Positions 34,362 to 47,739 are shown, numbered from the stretch's first letter. The stretch: 64,000 nt of DNA from Calliphora vicina (GCF_958450345.1 NC_088780.1:171102726-171166725); one strand, 5' to 3'. Program-made: numbers and translations. Notes: generated from the sequence alone by a model not told the origin.

Positions 34362-36802
34362 GATACTATATAGATACAAATATGAACGCTCATGTATGCT
34401 GGTGTGTGTGTGTGTGTGTGTGTATGTGTTTATTTTGAAAACATAAGAGTTTCAGGTATTTATGCTGCACTAACTTTATGCGTTTTTCATTCTATGAAAT
34501 CCTGTCATAAATTCCAAGTTTCATGAAGGAAAAGAAAACAACCTATGCTATAATATGTAGGTGTATATGCATGTGTATGTTTTCAGCTTGCACTCTGAAA
34601 ATAATAGCATTTGTACATTTTATTTTGTTGTTGTTCTTCTTCTTATTTTTCAAGATACGAGTATAAAAAAAAAAACAAAACAAAAACATAAATAGAAGAG
34701 AAAAAATAGAAACGAATGAGCAAAAAAACAAGACAACCACGACCACTGTACTGTGCTGTGCTATGTTCTATACAGAGTTAAGCGGATGTTCACTTATGAA
34801 CACAAACTTACTTACTCTCTCACCATGAAACATCTCAACTTTTGCACAAATGCAAAACAAGAAATGTCATCGTCTATGTAGGTATGTATGCACGGGTATA
34901 TGTATATGGAAGTGTGCATGTGTATGTGAGCATATATTTATGTATAAATATGTATGTACAAGTTGGTTGGTTGACTTTGGCATGGCGAAGAGCTTAGTGT
35001 TGTGAATCTATATCTATTTGTGTGGGCATGTTTGTGAGGATATATGTACATATATACGAGTATATATGTATGTGTCCCCTTTATTTGTGTTAAAAATTTT
35101 CATTAAAGTGGCATTTGAAAGTTCTGTTGCCTTAACTGTTTCCGTGTTTTTCTCAACTTTTTTCCCAACTACACTTTTAGAAAAAACCTTTATTTCCTTT
35201 TTGTTTTTTTTTTTTTTTTTTGAATTAGTTTTGTTTTCACTATGCGCCGTTTAAAAAGAAAAAAGTAATAGTTTAATGATTTAGTTGCAAAGTTTAGCAT
35301 TCTCACAGGAGAATATCAAAAGTGATGTTAACAGTTTTTTATCTGTTCAGCACAACTTTGAGACCATAATTTTTTATGTTAAAAATATAATAAATTATAT
35401 TTATTAAAATGATATAAAACTTGAAAGTTGGAATCAACGACGGTACAGTGACATCTTTTAATTCATCTGCAAAATCTAAAGTGGTTGAAATTAATTTCGT
35501 CTGGTGCAAGTATTGTGATGAATTCAATTAGTACAAAGATTTGATACAATTTCATGACCAAAGAATCCTCTGCATCGATTAAATTTGGCTTAAATCTACT
35601 CTAGATAATATTTGCGGTTGTTGGTCTTCTATTTACATGTAATTAAACATTTTCATTTTGTGGTAGACTTTGATTATCTTGCACAATAATTGTTTATCTA
35701 TAATATGGTTAGTTTACAATCAACTTGACACAGAGTACACAATTTACAGTATCGCCCAGAATAGTTCATGTAGTAATTTATGTCTAATAGAATGTGTATA
35801 CTATATCGGATGTACATATATGTATATTATTCAAATGAATAAAGTATACAAATTAATTTTAGTATTGGTAACACACCTACACACATACACATTTATTGTT
35901 TAATTTATGCTCACTCTTGTTTTTCACTGACATTTTTGTAGAAACTACGACCTGTTAGGCTGTATCCAACTTACATATTTATGTGTGTGTGTAAATAAGT
36001 AACTATATATAATTTATATGTATGTATGTATGTTATTTACATTCATATATGTACTTACATGTGAATATAATGCATAAATAAATGTGTATGTACATCAACA
36101 CAAATACATCATCTTTATTAAACAATTTTACATTAAATGACTGAGTGAGTGCGTGATTAAGTTTGGTCAAAATGGATGTATTGTCTTAAAATCAGTGCAG
36201 GATTTTGAACGGGAATATGTATGTGTGTGTGTGTGTAAAAGAAGATACAAGTGAATGTTGGTTAAAATAACAAATTCATTCACATCAACAACAATACAAA
36301 TACTAACAAACTAACAATAAAATCTACAATCAAAACAATGATATGTAGAAGGAAAGTCGTTCTCCTACTTGAATACAGAAGCAAACACACATCCATAAAT
36401 ACAATTCATATTTGTATCGTATCGCATCTCATTGTTTTGTTAATGTGTCAAATGTTGCAGAATAAGGGTGATCGGTTATATGATTTTTTAAAAATCCTGT
36501 TTTTGATTTTCTCACATATTTTACATTACAAACGGTTACCCACTGGGATTTAGACATTAAGGCCATTAACAAAATATCTTCAAAAAATCAATGCATGTAT
36601 ATATAACTTTGAAAAAATAATTTTACTAATTACAGAGGTAATTTTATCCAAGAGGTAATTTTTCCGGTCAATTAGGAAAGAATAAAAAAAAATATTTTGA
36701 AATATTAAATAAAAATAAATTTTATATGAAATTAAAAAAATAATATATTAAGTGGAAAACTAATAATTTTGTTAAATATGCAAGAAATTATCCTTATATA
36801 AA
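34362..36802. other. microsatellite-rich gene-free stretch
   Basis: (GT)n at 34402-34422 and 36219-36234, TATG tracts near 34880-35070 and 36019-36032, poly-T at 35206-35220. No exon is recognised. Confidence 0.55.
34402..34422. repeat. (GT)n microsatellite
   Basis: About ten uninterrupted GT units. Confidence 0.9.
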
Positions 36803-37053
36803 TACGTTTACTTTTCAATATTTTTAGAAGTTTGTTAACAATATTATAGTCACAGTGACTATTTATATGATTGTGGTAACCATAATAAGGTTAATTTACG
36901 ATTCATATGATTGTATCAATCATATATATGGTCACGGTAAACAAGTATATATTTATGACAACCATGTTATGGTTAGCACAATCATATAAATAGTTATTGA
37001 CACAATAATATTATAAAAAACTTGTAAAAGTTTTTAAATGGATACAGTAAACA
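36803..37053. mobile_element. related TIR element, copy 2 (no array)
   Basis: CGTTTACTTTTCAATATTTTT, TAACAATATTATAGTCAC and inverse AATATTATTGTG with ACAAGTTTTTTATAATATT match the ends of 27463-28099. The A-rich tandem array is absent. The centre has TATATGATTGT/ACAATCATATA inverted words. Confidence 0.55.
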
Positions 37054-37389
37054 TTAGGGTGGACCTTAATAAACGAAAGTTGGATTTTGACCATTCTCAC
37101 CCTCCAGTTTGGTGAACATTAGTAAAAAAATCATCCTGAAAAAATTTTAGGTAAATCGGTTGGGGAAGTATTGAGATGCATTTACAAGGGGGAAAATGCA
37201 TTTTTTTCAGTTTTTGTAAAAATTTTGCCATTAAAAAATTACTTTTGCAATTTAATTTAAAAGAATCGAAAAATTCGAAAGAATCGTGTACGTAATTGAC
37301 GTTCTAATGAGATATAAAAAACAGAAATTGGTCAAAAAATTTTAAAGTTATTAAAAATTCGCCAGGCCATTAACGTGTCTCAGGCAACT
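37052..37389. mobile_element. CATTAGGGTGGACC element end (fragment)
   Basis: CATTAGGGTGGACC begins immediately after the previous element. No second end is found before the transposase remnant. It is probably a truncated relic. Confidence 0.4.
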
Positions 37390-37824
37390 AGAACAATAAA
37401 GGTAGGAACAAAATTAACATATTTTGATAAATATTAATATAAAAGCTCATTCCGATGACTACTCCAGCGAAAACAGCACAGCATACAGTGGCTTTGAGCG
37501 GGTGTAATGGCTCTTCGTGGGTTACACACGGATTTTCAGTGCCCCAGAAGCGTAAACTTTGCTTATTCACGTACCCGCTAAGATGGAAATGGGTCTCATC
37601 ACTCATCTGCGACGAAATTCACGTTGTGCCAAAGTCACCGACCGATTATTGGTAAAATAAATAGTCAGCAATATTCCGCGTTCTGGAGAAGTGTAGCGTA
37701 ACATTGTTTATTAACGTGTATTTCGCATGTGTTTACTACACAAATGTCAAAACAGAACTGACATTAGGGGCCAATCGCAAAATTTATAGCATTTTCTGAT
37801 AGGAGGATTACTTTTGCGCCACCT
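37390..37824 (-). pseudogene. second broken mariner-like transposase with one transposon end
   Basis: Minus strand. The end at 37824 reads AGGTGGCGCAAAAGTAATCC next to TA (37825-37826), then a leader, then an ATG at 37704 with MLRYTSPER. A frame change leads to RSVTLAQREFRRR-like sequence (second half of the N-terminus), and about 100 residues are missing. At 37606 the frame resumes with SDETHFHLSGYVNKQSLRFW and GTENP, the segment around the first catalytic Asp, which is retained here. The remainder of the catalytic core is absent. This is a DDE transposase of the same broad type as at 4679-5114, with different TIRs, so from another element. Confidence 0.78.
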
Positions 37825-37849
37825 TATATACACGTTATAGCTAAAACAA

Positions 37850-38100
37850 CATTTGATGGAAAGTAATAAGGGGCTAAATTTTGAAACCAGTGACTTTTTT
37901 TTGCCAGTTGGCTTCTTAAAATTTTTATTTTAAGGTCCGAAAAATGTTTGTTGAAAAACAAACCATTTACGACACCAATTTGTTGATTTCCAATATCAAA
38001 ATTCTCATGAATATATCGATTCAACTGACACACGGGCATCGTTAAATCGACTTTGCTATCTATAAGGAGTCAGAATAAATATAAATATAGTTTATAGTGT
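37850..38100 (+). mobile_element. possible Helentron-like fragment
   Basis: CACGGGCATCGTTAAATCGA followed by a TATAAATATAG stretch resembles the GACGGACATCGTTTAATCGA core of copies C and D. There are no flanking hairpins, so it is weakly supported. Confidence 0.35.
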
Positions 38101-41100
38101 CACCAACCGAGGTGAGGTACATAAGAAACAGTTTAGTAAATTAGATTTTAAATTATTTACGATTTCGACGACAGATGTTTTAAATTTAGAAAACATTTTA
38201 AATTTAAACATTGAATTGGATTAGACTTGGTGGATAATCTCATTTAGCTTTCATACATGGGTTCCTTGAATAGTAAATTGATGACCAGAATACATATGTA
38301 GATATTAGGAAACAATTGGCATAATTTACTTTTATGCACCTACATGTGGGCTGGACAGTATATTTACATAGGATGTTACTTTTCCATACGACCTTGAATA
38401 GAAGGTGAGCCAACTTGCTGTGACCTTGTGTGTGCATCTAATGTTACTTCTAATTTAATAAGTCAAGAGCACAAATAATACAAAATAACCTTATTGTATT
38501 AAAAATATGTATCAAATTACATTGTATGTACAACCTTATTTACATACGTATGTATGTACATAAATGCCAAAAATAAAAATATTATTTGAATATATTGAAA
38601 ACACACAATGAGTTGTTCCTACATACTTGAATCGAGTATATTATTTAGCTAGATTTTGTTGTTGGCAAAAAGTACAAAATTAAGAAAATTTGCATATTTT
38701 ATGTAAATATGTGATACCAATAGGCTTACACTCAAATTACTTCTAGTTTCTACTTATGCACAATCTACATACATCTTCTCAATTGTACATATATAAATAA
38801 GTACATGTGGTAGATGGGTACATAAGTATTTTAACATATTTGTGGCATACAATTAATATTGTATATATACCGATTACTTAATGCAAGATTGTCACAATTC
38901 CAAAATTCTAATTTGACTAAAACTGTCGCCATTGTAATTTTAATCATTTCATCGATGTATTTAATCCAAATTATATGTATGGAACACATTTTATAAACCC
39001 CTAAAACAAAAGTGTTAACTTTCAAATATAGTTCAGTTATGAAATTGAACATAATTCAATATTCAAATATTTGAGTTGTGACGGTATTGTACTCAGTGCA
39101 CGATATGTACATACATACATACATACTTATGTATTAATAGTAGTAGGAACAGTTAGTTAGTTTTGGTAAGTATTTACTAAACAAAGTCTCATACACTAAG
39201 GCACAGAAGGGCGAAAGCTAAATTGTTTTAGAATAAATCTGCATGAGCGTAGCAGAAGAATATTCAACATTAGGCTTGATGAAAAGCACATACGCAGAGG
39301 GGTTGGAAACTGGGTCAGCTCAGCTTGCTTGCAGTGACCATTCAACTTTTATAGATAGAAAACAGTGTTGCCAGCCAAATTTTACCTCATGTCACCAATC
39401 TGAAAGTCGATGTCCCCAAAAAAATCTCCATTTCAAAATTTAAATCCCTGATTTTGTACCCAAAGATTTATATTTATAAAAACATCTTTTTGTAAAAAAA
39501 TAAATAAATTGTGTTGTTAATACTAAATTTTACTTTGTTGAGTTTAACAAAATTGGTATTTTTATAAAACTCTTGCAACATACAATACCTGACATTAGGT
39601 TACGTTAACGTTACAACTCCCTTCCCAACAAATTCTGTTCGCAGACAATTCTTGAAATCCACAAATCCCCTTACTGATAGAAAGTTTAATTTCATTTAAA
39701 AAATATTATTAAAAATTTTCGCCAAGTGTTTCTTTAGTTGAAGAAACAAATTTTCTGCAAGATCTTATAATATTTTCATGAATTTCATTTATGTTATCGA
39801 AATTTTGTATCCCGTGGGTGCTGTTGTCATAATTTAAACGATAATGAATTTTCATATCAATCAGAAGAGAAATGAAATGAACAATTTTTTTTCAAATTAT
39901 TTTGATACTGCCCCACTGTGCAACGTTCAATCAGTTAGTGTTCAATTACCATACGAGAACATGCATGTCCACAATATGTATTCATCAACATTTTATGTAC
40001 AATAGAATTTTGTCGAAAATTTTATCGCCAATAGTTTTATTTTATTATATGAAATTCTTCTAGTTCGTTCCTGCAAATTAAATATCTGCAACATATTTGC
40101 AGGTTTTTTTCTGTATCTGTTAATACCTAGAGAACTGTGAACTGTTAATGGCCAATCAAACTTCTCAGCTGAGAGACACTTGAAAATTATCAACGTAATT
40201 TTCTTTCTAAATAATTAATTAAAATGTCGATGACATAAAAAGAGCTTCACTCAATAAACACACCATGAAGATTATTGTCGCTTTGATTTTCAATTGGATT
40301 ACAGCATTTTATGGAGTGGCACTCAATTTTTTGTTCTCGATTTTTTTTTTCATTAAGTAAACAAGTTCATTAGCAATAATTTCCATGCCATTGATTTTCA
40401 TATCTTCATTTTATTATAGATATATAAATATATATATGTAAGTATATAGATAAGCATACATCTGTGTGTACTCGTATCCAATCTTATTAACCATATTAAA
40501 TGTGACTGACTCATTTAAGAAATTTTCAGTTTGTAAATTTCTTAAAAATAAGAAATAGTACTTTATGGTTAATGTATTTGTTTTTGTTTTTTTTGTGTAT
40601 GCGCGAAGATGTTTAAGCATTGATATAGACTGAAGTTTTACCACACATTGACATATGAGAAAATTATGCTTCTAGTTGTAATAAAATCTAAAATAATGAC
40701 GTGGAGACACGCGCTTGTCTTGCTTAAATCAGTGCAAAACGCTAACTTCCGCTCGTTAAACAGTTGAAAAATTAACTATCACCCAAAACGCACAAACGAA
40801 AAAAATTACAATAAATATATTTTTGTATATAAAACGCGTTCAATATTGCCAACACATCGCGATATAATAATGTTCGCAAACATTTACAAAACCATACACA
40901 CACATCCGTATATATACTGTACATATACATAAGTATAAACTTGTAAAATGCGTGTGTGTGTGTGTGTGTGTGTGTGCAGGGCATATAGTGAATTATGGCA
41001 ATCATTTCAATGGCGCCACATAGCAAATGACAATAAATAAAAATAATAGTTTGTTGTCATTGTTATAAACATGTAGATGACTATTGTAAGTGAAACGATA

Positions 41101-41631
41101 ACCAACATCGAATGATAAACTCACACTCTCTGACACACATTCTCATTCATACATACGTTTTAAAGTAGGCCTCTTAACGTTTAAAGTACTGTATATGCAT
41201 ATGTTTCTATGTATCCATATCGAGGGACTACTTATATTCAAAACCCTCTGACTTAGAAAACACTATTGCAAAAATATTCATTTTGCATAAACAAAACTTA
41301 TAGATAGAAGTTATGCATTGCCAGGAATACATTTTGAATTTGCGACTTCGGTCAATTCCAGCTTGATTTTTCATATAATTGAATTAATATACATATCCAA
41401 GCATTAAATTGTTCGCTATATTTATGCTGAGGATGTCTGAAAGAAAATGATATAAATCAAAAACTGAAACGAAAATAACAAAAAATAAAATCTTTTATTA
41501 ACACTTTTCATCAATGAAAAACACGGCCAGCATTATCAGAAGCTTATGCGAAGTTTATATTTATGGAAAAAGTTATTAATTTGAGGTTAAGTTAGAATTA
41601 CACGTTTTGTTAACAAAAGAGTAGAGATGCT
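38101..41631. other. AT-rich gene-free stretch
   Basis: CATA/TATG microsatellites (about 38548-38560 and 39107-39127) and (GT)n at 40952-40976. CAGTGTTGCCAG at about 39362 resembles a hAT-type terminus but has no partner. Frames such as 39243-39443 have no recognised domain. Confidence 0.5.
40952..40976. repeat. (GT)12 microsatellite
   Basis: Uninterrupted GT units; the minus strand reads as a short Thr/His repeat. Confidence 0.9.
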
Positions 41632-41745
41632 AATCGGGACTGATTTTTGAAAATCCCGGGGTTCGGGATTTGGTAAAGAATGCCGAAATCCCGACCCGGT
41701 TTCGGGATTTTCGGGAAATCTAAATCCCGAAAATTATAAGAAAGA
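41632..41745 (+). mobile_element. hAT-like end with CGGGATTT subterminal repeats
   Basis: It starts TAGAGATGCTAATCGGGAC and is followed by repeated AATCCCG / CGGGATTT words in both orientations (at least seven). TAGAG-type termini with clustered subterminal motifs are typical of hAT elements. No second end is found, so it is a fragment. Confidence 0.5.
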
Positions 41746-41980
41746 AAACGTGCACAATTATGTCTTTACAATTGAAAGTAAATTTTTTATTTAGTAATTA
41801 ATTTGTATTACACATTAAAAAGCAAAAAAAATAAATAAATATAATTCATAAATAAATAACATTTGATTGCAATAAAATACTTGCATGAGTACATTATATA
41901 AGAAGATATAACACTAATGTATGTGTATACTGGTAAAAAACAGTACCTTGGTAAAAATGGATTATTTATTGCATTTATGG

Positions 41981-42385
41981 TAGAGTTTCCCATAAATCGC
42001 GGTTTCGGTTTTAAAAAATTGAAAACCGATCGGTTTCGGTTTCCTTTTGTGATAATTTATTAATTATTAAGTGTTCTATAACAGAATGATATTGAGGTAA
42101 CAAAAACTATTAGTTTCGAATAAGCTAGAATCCACATTACAATGAACCAATAATCATGAATCTAGAGACTTGTTATCCTGAATTAGTATTAATTCACAAA
42201 GGGAGACTTAATAATACTATTTATTTCTTCTAAAGATTTATAAATAACATTTTGTATTAAAAAGAATTAATTTTTACATCAATTTGTTTTTAGGCAAATT
42301 TGATGAATCATTGGATTAACAAGCTTGTTTTTCATTTCTAAATTTTTAATTTTTCTACTGAAAATATTTATAACAATTATTTTTG
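41981..42385 (+). mobile_element. hAT-type CCGATCGG family, copy 2 (3'-truncated)
   Basis: It starts TAGAGTTTCCCATAAATCG and has AAAACCGATCGGTTTCGG, TGTGATAATTTATTAA and, towards the end, CTTGTTTTTCATTTC, all matching 58210-58983 in order. The right TIR is missing. Confidence 0.68.
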
Positions 42386-45026
42386 GCCAATAAATCGGGT
42401 CAAATTACCTACTGTTTCAAACTAACTTCTCAAAACAACAAATACAAAACACCAATAAACAAAATTACGACATACAACGATACAACGCTACTTTCTACAT
42501 TATGCAAAAAGTACTTATTTTCTTTGATATTTTTATCACAGATGTGGGCGTGTTTGCTGAATATTTTGCAATCAAAACTTGGAAATCTAAGATAGTTGGT
42601 ATTGAATCTAGTCCCTCGATATAGTGTTGGTTTTTCAACAACAACATTCTCTGGATGTCTGTCTGTGGCTCTGCATGCATGTAGTAAGTACACATGTGTG
42701 AGGACATACCTCTTCCGTGGATATGATATGATTTCATGTCATTTATTTGTGATGACACTGTATATGTGTTCAAGAAATTGACAGACATGTTCAGATTATG
42801 AAAAAAAATAAAAACAACACAATCTAATTGTATTTGCCTGTCTGCCTGTGTGCGTTTTATTTATTTATTTTTTCAAACGCTGTATTCTTTAAGATTGCAA
42901 AAAAAAAAAAATTCCTAAAAGAGTTCATTTTTTATTTTTTTTTTCTTGTTCGTTTATTTGTAGTATGAGTATAAAGATTTACGAAACATTAATCTTAAGA
43001 ATTTATGTGGGGAAAATTTACTTTCATTTACTATGTATGTGTTTGTATGTTTGTATAACGCACATACAGCAACGGCGAAAACGGCAAGGACAACAACGTA
43101 CTGTCTGTCAATCGATGTTGATTTAAGTTTTGTACTCATACATTTATATATTCTGGCATAACGGAGTATGAAACGATTTCATATTTATTTTTTTTTTGCT
43201 TTTGTTCACTTCTATTTGAGGAGGTGTTAAATGTGTCACGTGCCACAAAAGTAATTTCACTTTTATAAGCTCTCATCTTGTATGTGACAAAAGGACACAC
43301 TTAAGTTTACATTAAGTAAAAGAAGAAAATGTGATGACCATAAACTTAAGTGTTTGTTGTAGTTGTTTTTGTTGTCAACATTTGAAGAGATTTTCGTTTT
43401 CGCACAGTCACACATACAAATACCTTAATTTAAACACTGCCAAAGCAAGTCAAGCACAACATATGTTGAACGACGACCGACCAACCGATCGACAAACTGT
43501 CACCGAATGGAGAATAAATAAAATATTCAACAACAACAACAATAGTAAACGCAATTGATAAAATTATAGAAAATTGTAATTTAAATTTGTTTGCATATCA
43601 ATTTTCTAAAACCAAAGTTCCATTACGGAATATTTTCTAATCTAATAATTCAGTTTTAGTTGGTGGTTCCTCCCATTTGGCAAACCATTTATGCATCAAA
43701 TAAAATTGAAGCGCATAAATGAAGCGTATGATTAGTAAAGAATGATTACTACAGCAATGGCTAAAATACTAAAATTGTTAATGTGTTAATATAACTTTAA
43801 CGATGTCATTTTATTACCAACTAAATTTGTTGAATTACCATCGTAATTGTTATATGTATCTATGTATATGGAAACTTTTATTTTTGTTTGTTCTTTAAGT
43901 ATTTTAAAAAGCCACTAAATTACAATATTGACAAAATGGACTTTAAATTCTTAAACATACGATTATTGAAAAATTTGTACTTTGAAAACGTGTAATAATA
44001 AAGAAGAGTAATATTGGATTGGTGGATATTTTAAACACATCTGTTTCAGGAAAAAAATGTGGTTAAACAATAGTTTATTTGCATCTACACCATTATTTTT
44101 ATATTGCATAAACATAATCTACATAACTGATTCTAAGTATGGTAAAAATTTGGAGAAATTCTACTTCCAAAAAATGGATCAAAAGATTAATTGAAATGTT
44201 AGCGAATAATTGCGTGTTTGAATTATTTTCTGATATATTACTGTTTCCTAGATGTCTAATAACAGAAAAATTTTAAACTCCATTATATCACATTATCTAA
44301 TTGATTTATTCTGAGGAAATATAATAGTGTGTAAACCGATTCCTTAAATCGCTCAGTAGCAATTGTTGTTTGTAAAGTATTTTTATTGGAGGCATTGTTT
44401 TTTATTAGATTTACTGTAGAAAATCTGTAGAAAGATCGAAAAATATTTTAGCGCCTTGTTTTGAACTGATTGTAGCGTCTTTAAGCATATACTAACTTTG
44501 CATCCATAAATAATGGGAGAATCTGTTAAATGTGAAGGAAACTGGTAGAATTAGAGATTAAGGCTAAAATGAATGCATATTAAATTACCATCAACATAAA
44601 CTTTCATGAGCTCTTTGTTATGCAAAAATTTGATTTGAATCTTATAAATTTAGTGTTTTATCAGTTATTTTAACTATTTGTATTTACATACCTTTTAATA
44701 TTTAGACAAATATGGAATTATCTTCAATTCAAATATATATCATATATTTTAATGTATTAGCTTTTTTCTTTAAGTAGATTAAACCCATTATCATTTGGCC
44801 TGCAGAATATACAAATGAAGTAACTGAGGGCTATTGGAACAGTATACAAAAGCTGATCGCTTTTTTATTGTTATTTTGGAGGATGTAAAGAATATTAGAA
44901 ATATATTATTTTATAATGATGATGATGCTATTATCTCCTTTGCGCTTAATAGTTTGATGTGAATAATAAAAGAAAAATTATGATATTTAAGGTGCCACGC
45001 CCACTAGGGTTTTCAATTATTCGTTT
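42386..45026. other. AT-rich gene-free stretch
   Basis: Poly-A/T runs, a CAACAACAAC tract near 43530 and ATGATG near 44920. A short TTACGACATACAACG word at 42465 is shared with the MITE at 46699. No gene is recognised. Confidence 0.5.
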
Positions 45027-45648
45027 TTATACCCTACACCACCATACTGGGGAGGGTAGGGAGTTACCGATCGACTTAGAATCACTTTCTGAGTCGATTA
45101 AACGATGTCCGTCCGTCTGGCTGGTTGGCTGTCCATGTAAACCTTGTGCGCAAGTCGCAATTTTGAAGATATTTCGATAAAATTTGGTACATATTTTTTT
45201 TCGGACCAAGGACCATGCCTATTGAAACTGGCTGACAAATGTCCTCTCGAAATTGGACTTTATCGGTCACAAATGTTTAATTTATACATGTATCTCTACA
45301 AATTTCGCTCCAAATAAGCTTTATAAACACACAATTCATGTCACCAAATTTTGTTACGATCGGTCCATAATTAGTCATAGCTACCATATAGACCCGCTTC
45401 CGAAAATCACTTTGACGTGCATAAATCTCTTAAAAATGTCGGTATATAAACAAAATTCACCACAAATAACTTTCATATAGACATAAATCACACGACCTAA
45501 TTTTATAGTGATCGGTCCATAATTGATCATAGCTCCCATATAAGGCCCACTTCCAAAAATCGCTCACGTATATAAATTATTGATATTTTAAATGAAAAAT
45601 GTTTATGCTCATTTACTTGGTGTAGGGTATTATATGGTCGGGCTTTGG
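45027..45648 (-). mobile_element. Helentron/DINE-like repeat, copy D
   Basis: Minus-strand orientation. Read from high to low coordinates it has CCCGACCATATAATACCCTA, several GGACCGAT blocks with TTTTCGGAAG, CAAGGTTTACATGGACAGCC, the CCAGACGGACGGACATCG core and CGACTCAGAAAGTGATTC. It ends close to TACCCTACC / GGTGTAGGGTA. It is collinear with copy C. The leading hairpin arm is clipped, and the sequence beyond is a mariner fragment. Confidence 0.75.
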
Positions 45649-45661
45649 TGTTTTGTATTGT

Positions 45662-45750
45662 ATACACGTTTCCATAATCTCTCGCACTTTCAATCTCCGA
45701 TAGGCCAAAACCATATCGCGAAATCTTTTCAATTGTTTCTCAACTGGGCG
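45662..45750 (-). pseudogene. mariner transposase helix-turn-helix fragment
   Basis: The minus-strand frame reads RPVEKQLKRFRDMVLAYRRL followed by KVREIMET. It resembles the linker and second helix-turn-helix region of mariner transposases, where VL-x-DRR-x-KVREIAE is typical. It abuts the clipped end of the Helentron copy, where recognisable sequence stops. Only about 29 codons are visible, and the part upstream is frameshifted (stop TGA just before RPVEK). It is not obviously part of the other two transposase relics. Confidence 0.55.
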
Positions 45751-46698
45751 TCAAGAGCATTCTGTATTTTCCGTGGTTGTACGGTCACAACGATATTAAG
45801 TAAACCACATTGATACCAGTGAAATTAACGGTGCATATTTCCCATAGTATTTATAAAGGTATCCTAGGTTTGAATTCTGTTTTTTGTTTCCAGAAAATAA
45901 TGCTTAAGTTATTTATAGACGGCAATGCTGTGCATTAATATTTGTTAAAAACTTAAGTATAATAATACAATTTCATCGTCTAAACAAAATTTGTATTAGA
46001 TTTTCAAAAAATACGAATGATTTTTTTTGATTTACGGTCAGTATTTAAAATTTATTTAAAACAATTCAAAAGCTTTTTATTTTCATACATACATATGTAT
46101 CGGGTATGTATTTATAAATACAAATAAGGCAAACAAAAGTGTCAAGAAAATATAAAAATAAAGTTTGCAGACAAATATCAATCAACAAAGAAATAAAATA
46201 TTTATAATAATATCGTTTAAACAATAAATGTTTTTTCGAAACAATTTCTTGACATACCGAATGATTCCAATAAAATTTTAAATTTGAAAAGTGTTAATAC
46301 TCAGTATTGCCGTCTATAATTACTTTTAATGAGCACTCTTTTTTCCATTTTCTGCTCAAGTCACGCGGTTCAGTTTAATTAAATAATTTATTTATTAAAG
46401 GTTTTAGCTTAAAAAGAAATTTATTCAACTATTCTAATCATTGATTGAATAATCAATCATTTGGAAACTAGTACTTTTATAGTTCTTCAGATGTAACTAA
46501 AAATATTGACAATATCTAGATTCCGCCCATTTTTATTATTTTATTTGTATGGAATTAGCCTACTTTAATCAAAAACACCAGAGAATTCACCGGTATAGCC
46601 GCCATATTTCTGGTTAAATATGTTTTACAATTACACATACTATATTCTCGAAAAAAGCAATACAAATAGATTTAAATTTACTATTTTTGTAAAACAAT
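45751..46698. other. AT-rich intervening DNA
   Basis: No gene or element is recognised. Confidence 0.5.
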
Positions 46699-46840
46699 TG
46701 CCCAATTCACAGTTGGTGTCGTAGCGTTGTATGTCGTAATTTTTTTTATTAATGTTTTGTTTTTGTTTCGAAAAATTTGTTTGAAAAATATTTATGACAT
46801 ACAATGCTACAACACTACGACATCAATTGTGAATTGGGCA
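46699..46840. mobile_element. GCCCAATTCAC palindromic MITE, copy 1
   Basis: The arms run TGCCCAATTCACAGTTGGTG then TCGTAGCGTTGTATGTC, and the inverse on the other side (TGCCCAATTCACAATTGATG, TCGTAGTGTTGTAGCATTG). AAT is present on both outer sides (46696-46698 and 46841-46843). It is 142 bp and non-coding. Confidence 0.72.
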
Positions 46841-47739
46841 AATATGTTTTCATGCTATTTTGTAAATCATAATATTATTAGACGGTAGTTTAAAAAAAAA
46901 ACTTGAAAAATTCCAAAAAATATTGCAAACAATTATTAAAAAGAGAATGTATCTGTAGTTCCATATCTTTATGAGTTTTTTTTTATCTCTTATTCATACA
47001 TATTTGTATTTAGAAGAGCAAAGCTTTTGTACTTTGTATCTCTGTTTACTAAACGATTGTGTTAAAAAGCTTTTGAATTATTTGAACACTGTTAAAAAAA
47101 AAACATAAATTTGTAGACAAAAACTAATTATTAAAAGCAAATGATGGAAGATATTGCATATTGCAAAAAATATAAAAAAAGAATAACATAACTAGTTTAA
47201 TTTTTTGTTACATTATTTAATTAATTATTTAATTAAATACTTTAAAATCCTGCGACTTATTTAAAAATGTATTATGTGTAAATACATTGTTTAGTTTATT
47301 CATTGAATTTGTATCTGTTTATCATTGTTTTAACCAAATTCACTACTTTTGCTCACTCGTTGCAAGTGCAACGTCATTTTGGACCAACGATGGACAAATT
47401 TATAGGTCATGTAACACTAACTTGTACTGGTACATATTTTTTCTCTCCATCTATGTCTAAAACACACACAACACAAAATAAAAGAGAATAACAATTTTCT
47501 AATGGCTAACATGGAATAGAGAAAGCTTAACAAGAAATCTATTGGGATTTTTTGAACACGTTTCAATCTCAGAAAGAGCATTTTATAAATTTTGTATACA
47601 AACAATAAGAGAACTTTCGGAAACGAAACAAAATCGCAGCTGATAGGAACAACAGAAAACAAAACATAAATACACGTTCGTAATACATACTTGCAAGTAA
47701 AACTATATAAACAAATGAAATATAGCGAGTCAATTGTAT

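Noticed and set aside
35206..35220. Poly-T runs as transcription terminators
   Set aside because: Such runs are very frequent in this AT-rich DNA and have no upstream gene or hairpin.
37455..37655. Plus-strand open frame of 66 codons
   Set aside because: It is the antisense of the mariner-like transposase remnant on the minus strand.
39362..39373. CAGTGTTGCCAG at 39362 and again at 57609 as transposon ends
   Set aside because: The 12-bp word repeats, but no inverse partner or target duplication was found at either place.
42430..42788. Overlapping 87- and 97-codon minus-strand frames
   Set aside because: Two frames over the same DNA without recognisable domain, splice context or codon bias; likely chance.
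44959..45270. Several overlapping frames on both strands
   Set aside because: They lie in a Helentron-like repeat; the peptide CAQVAILKIFR reappears in part in copy C only because the repeat DNA is shared.
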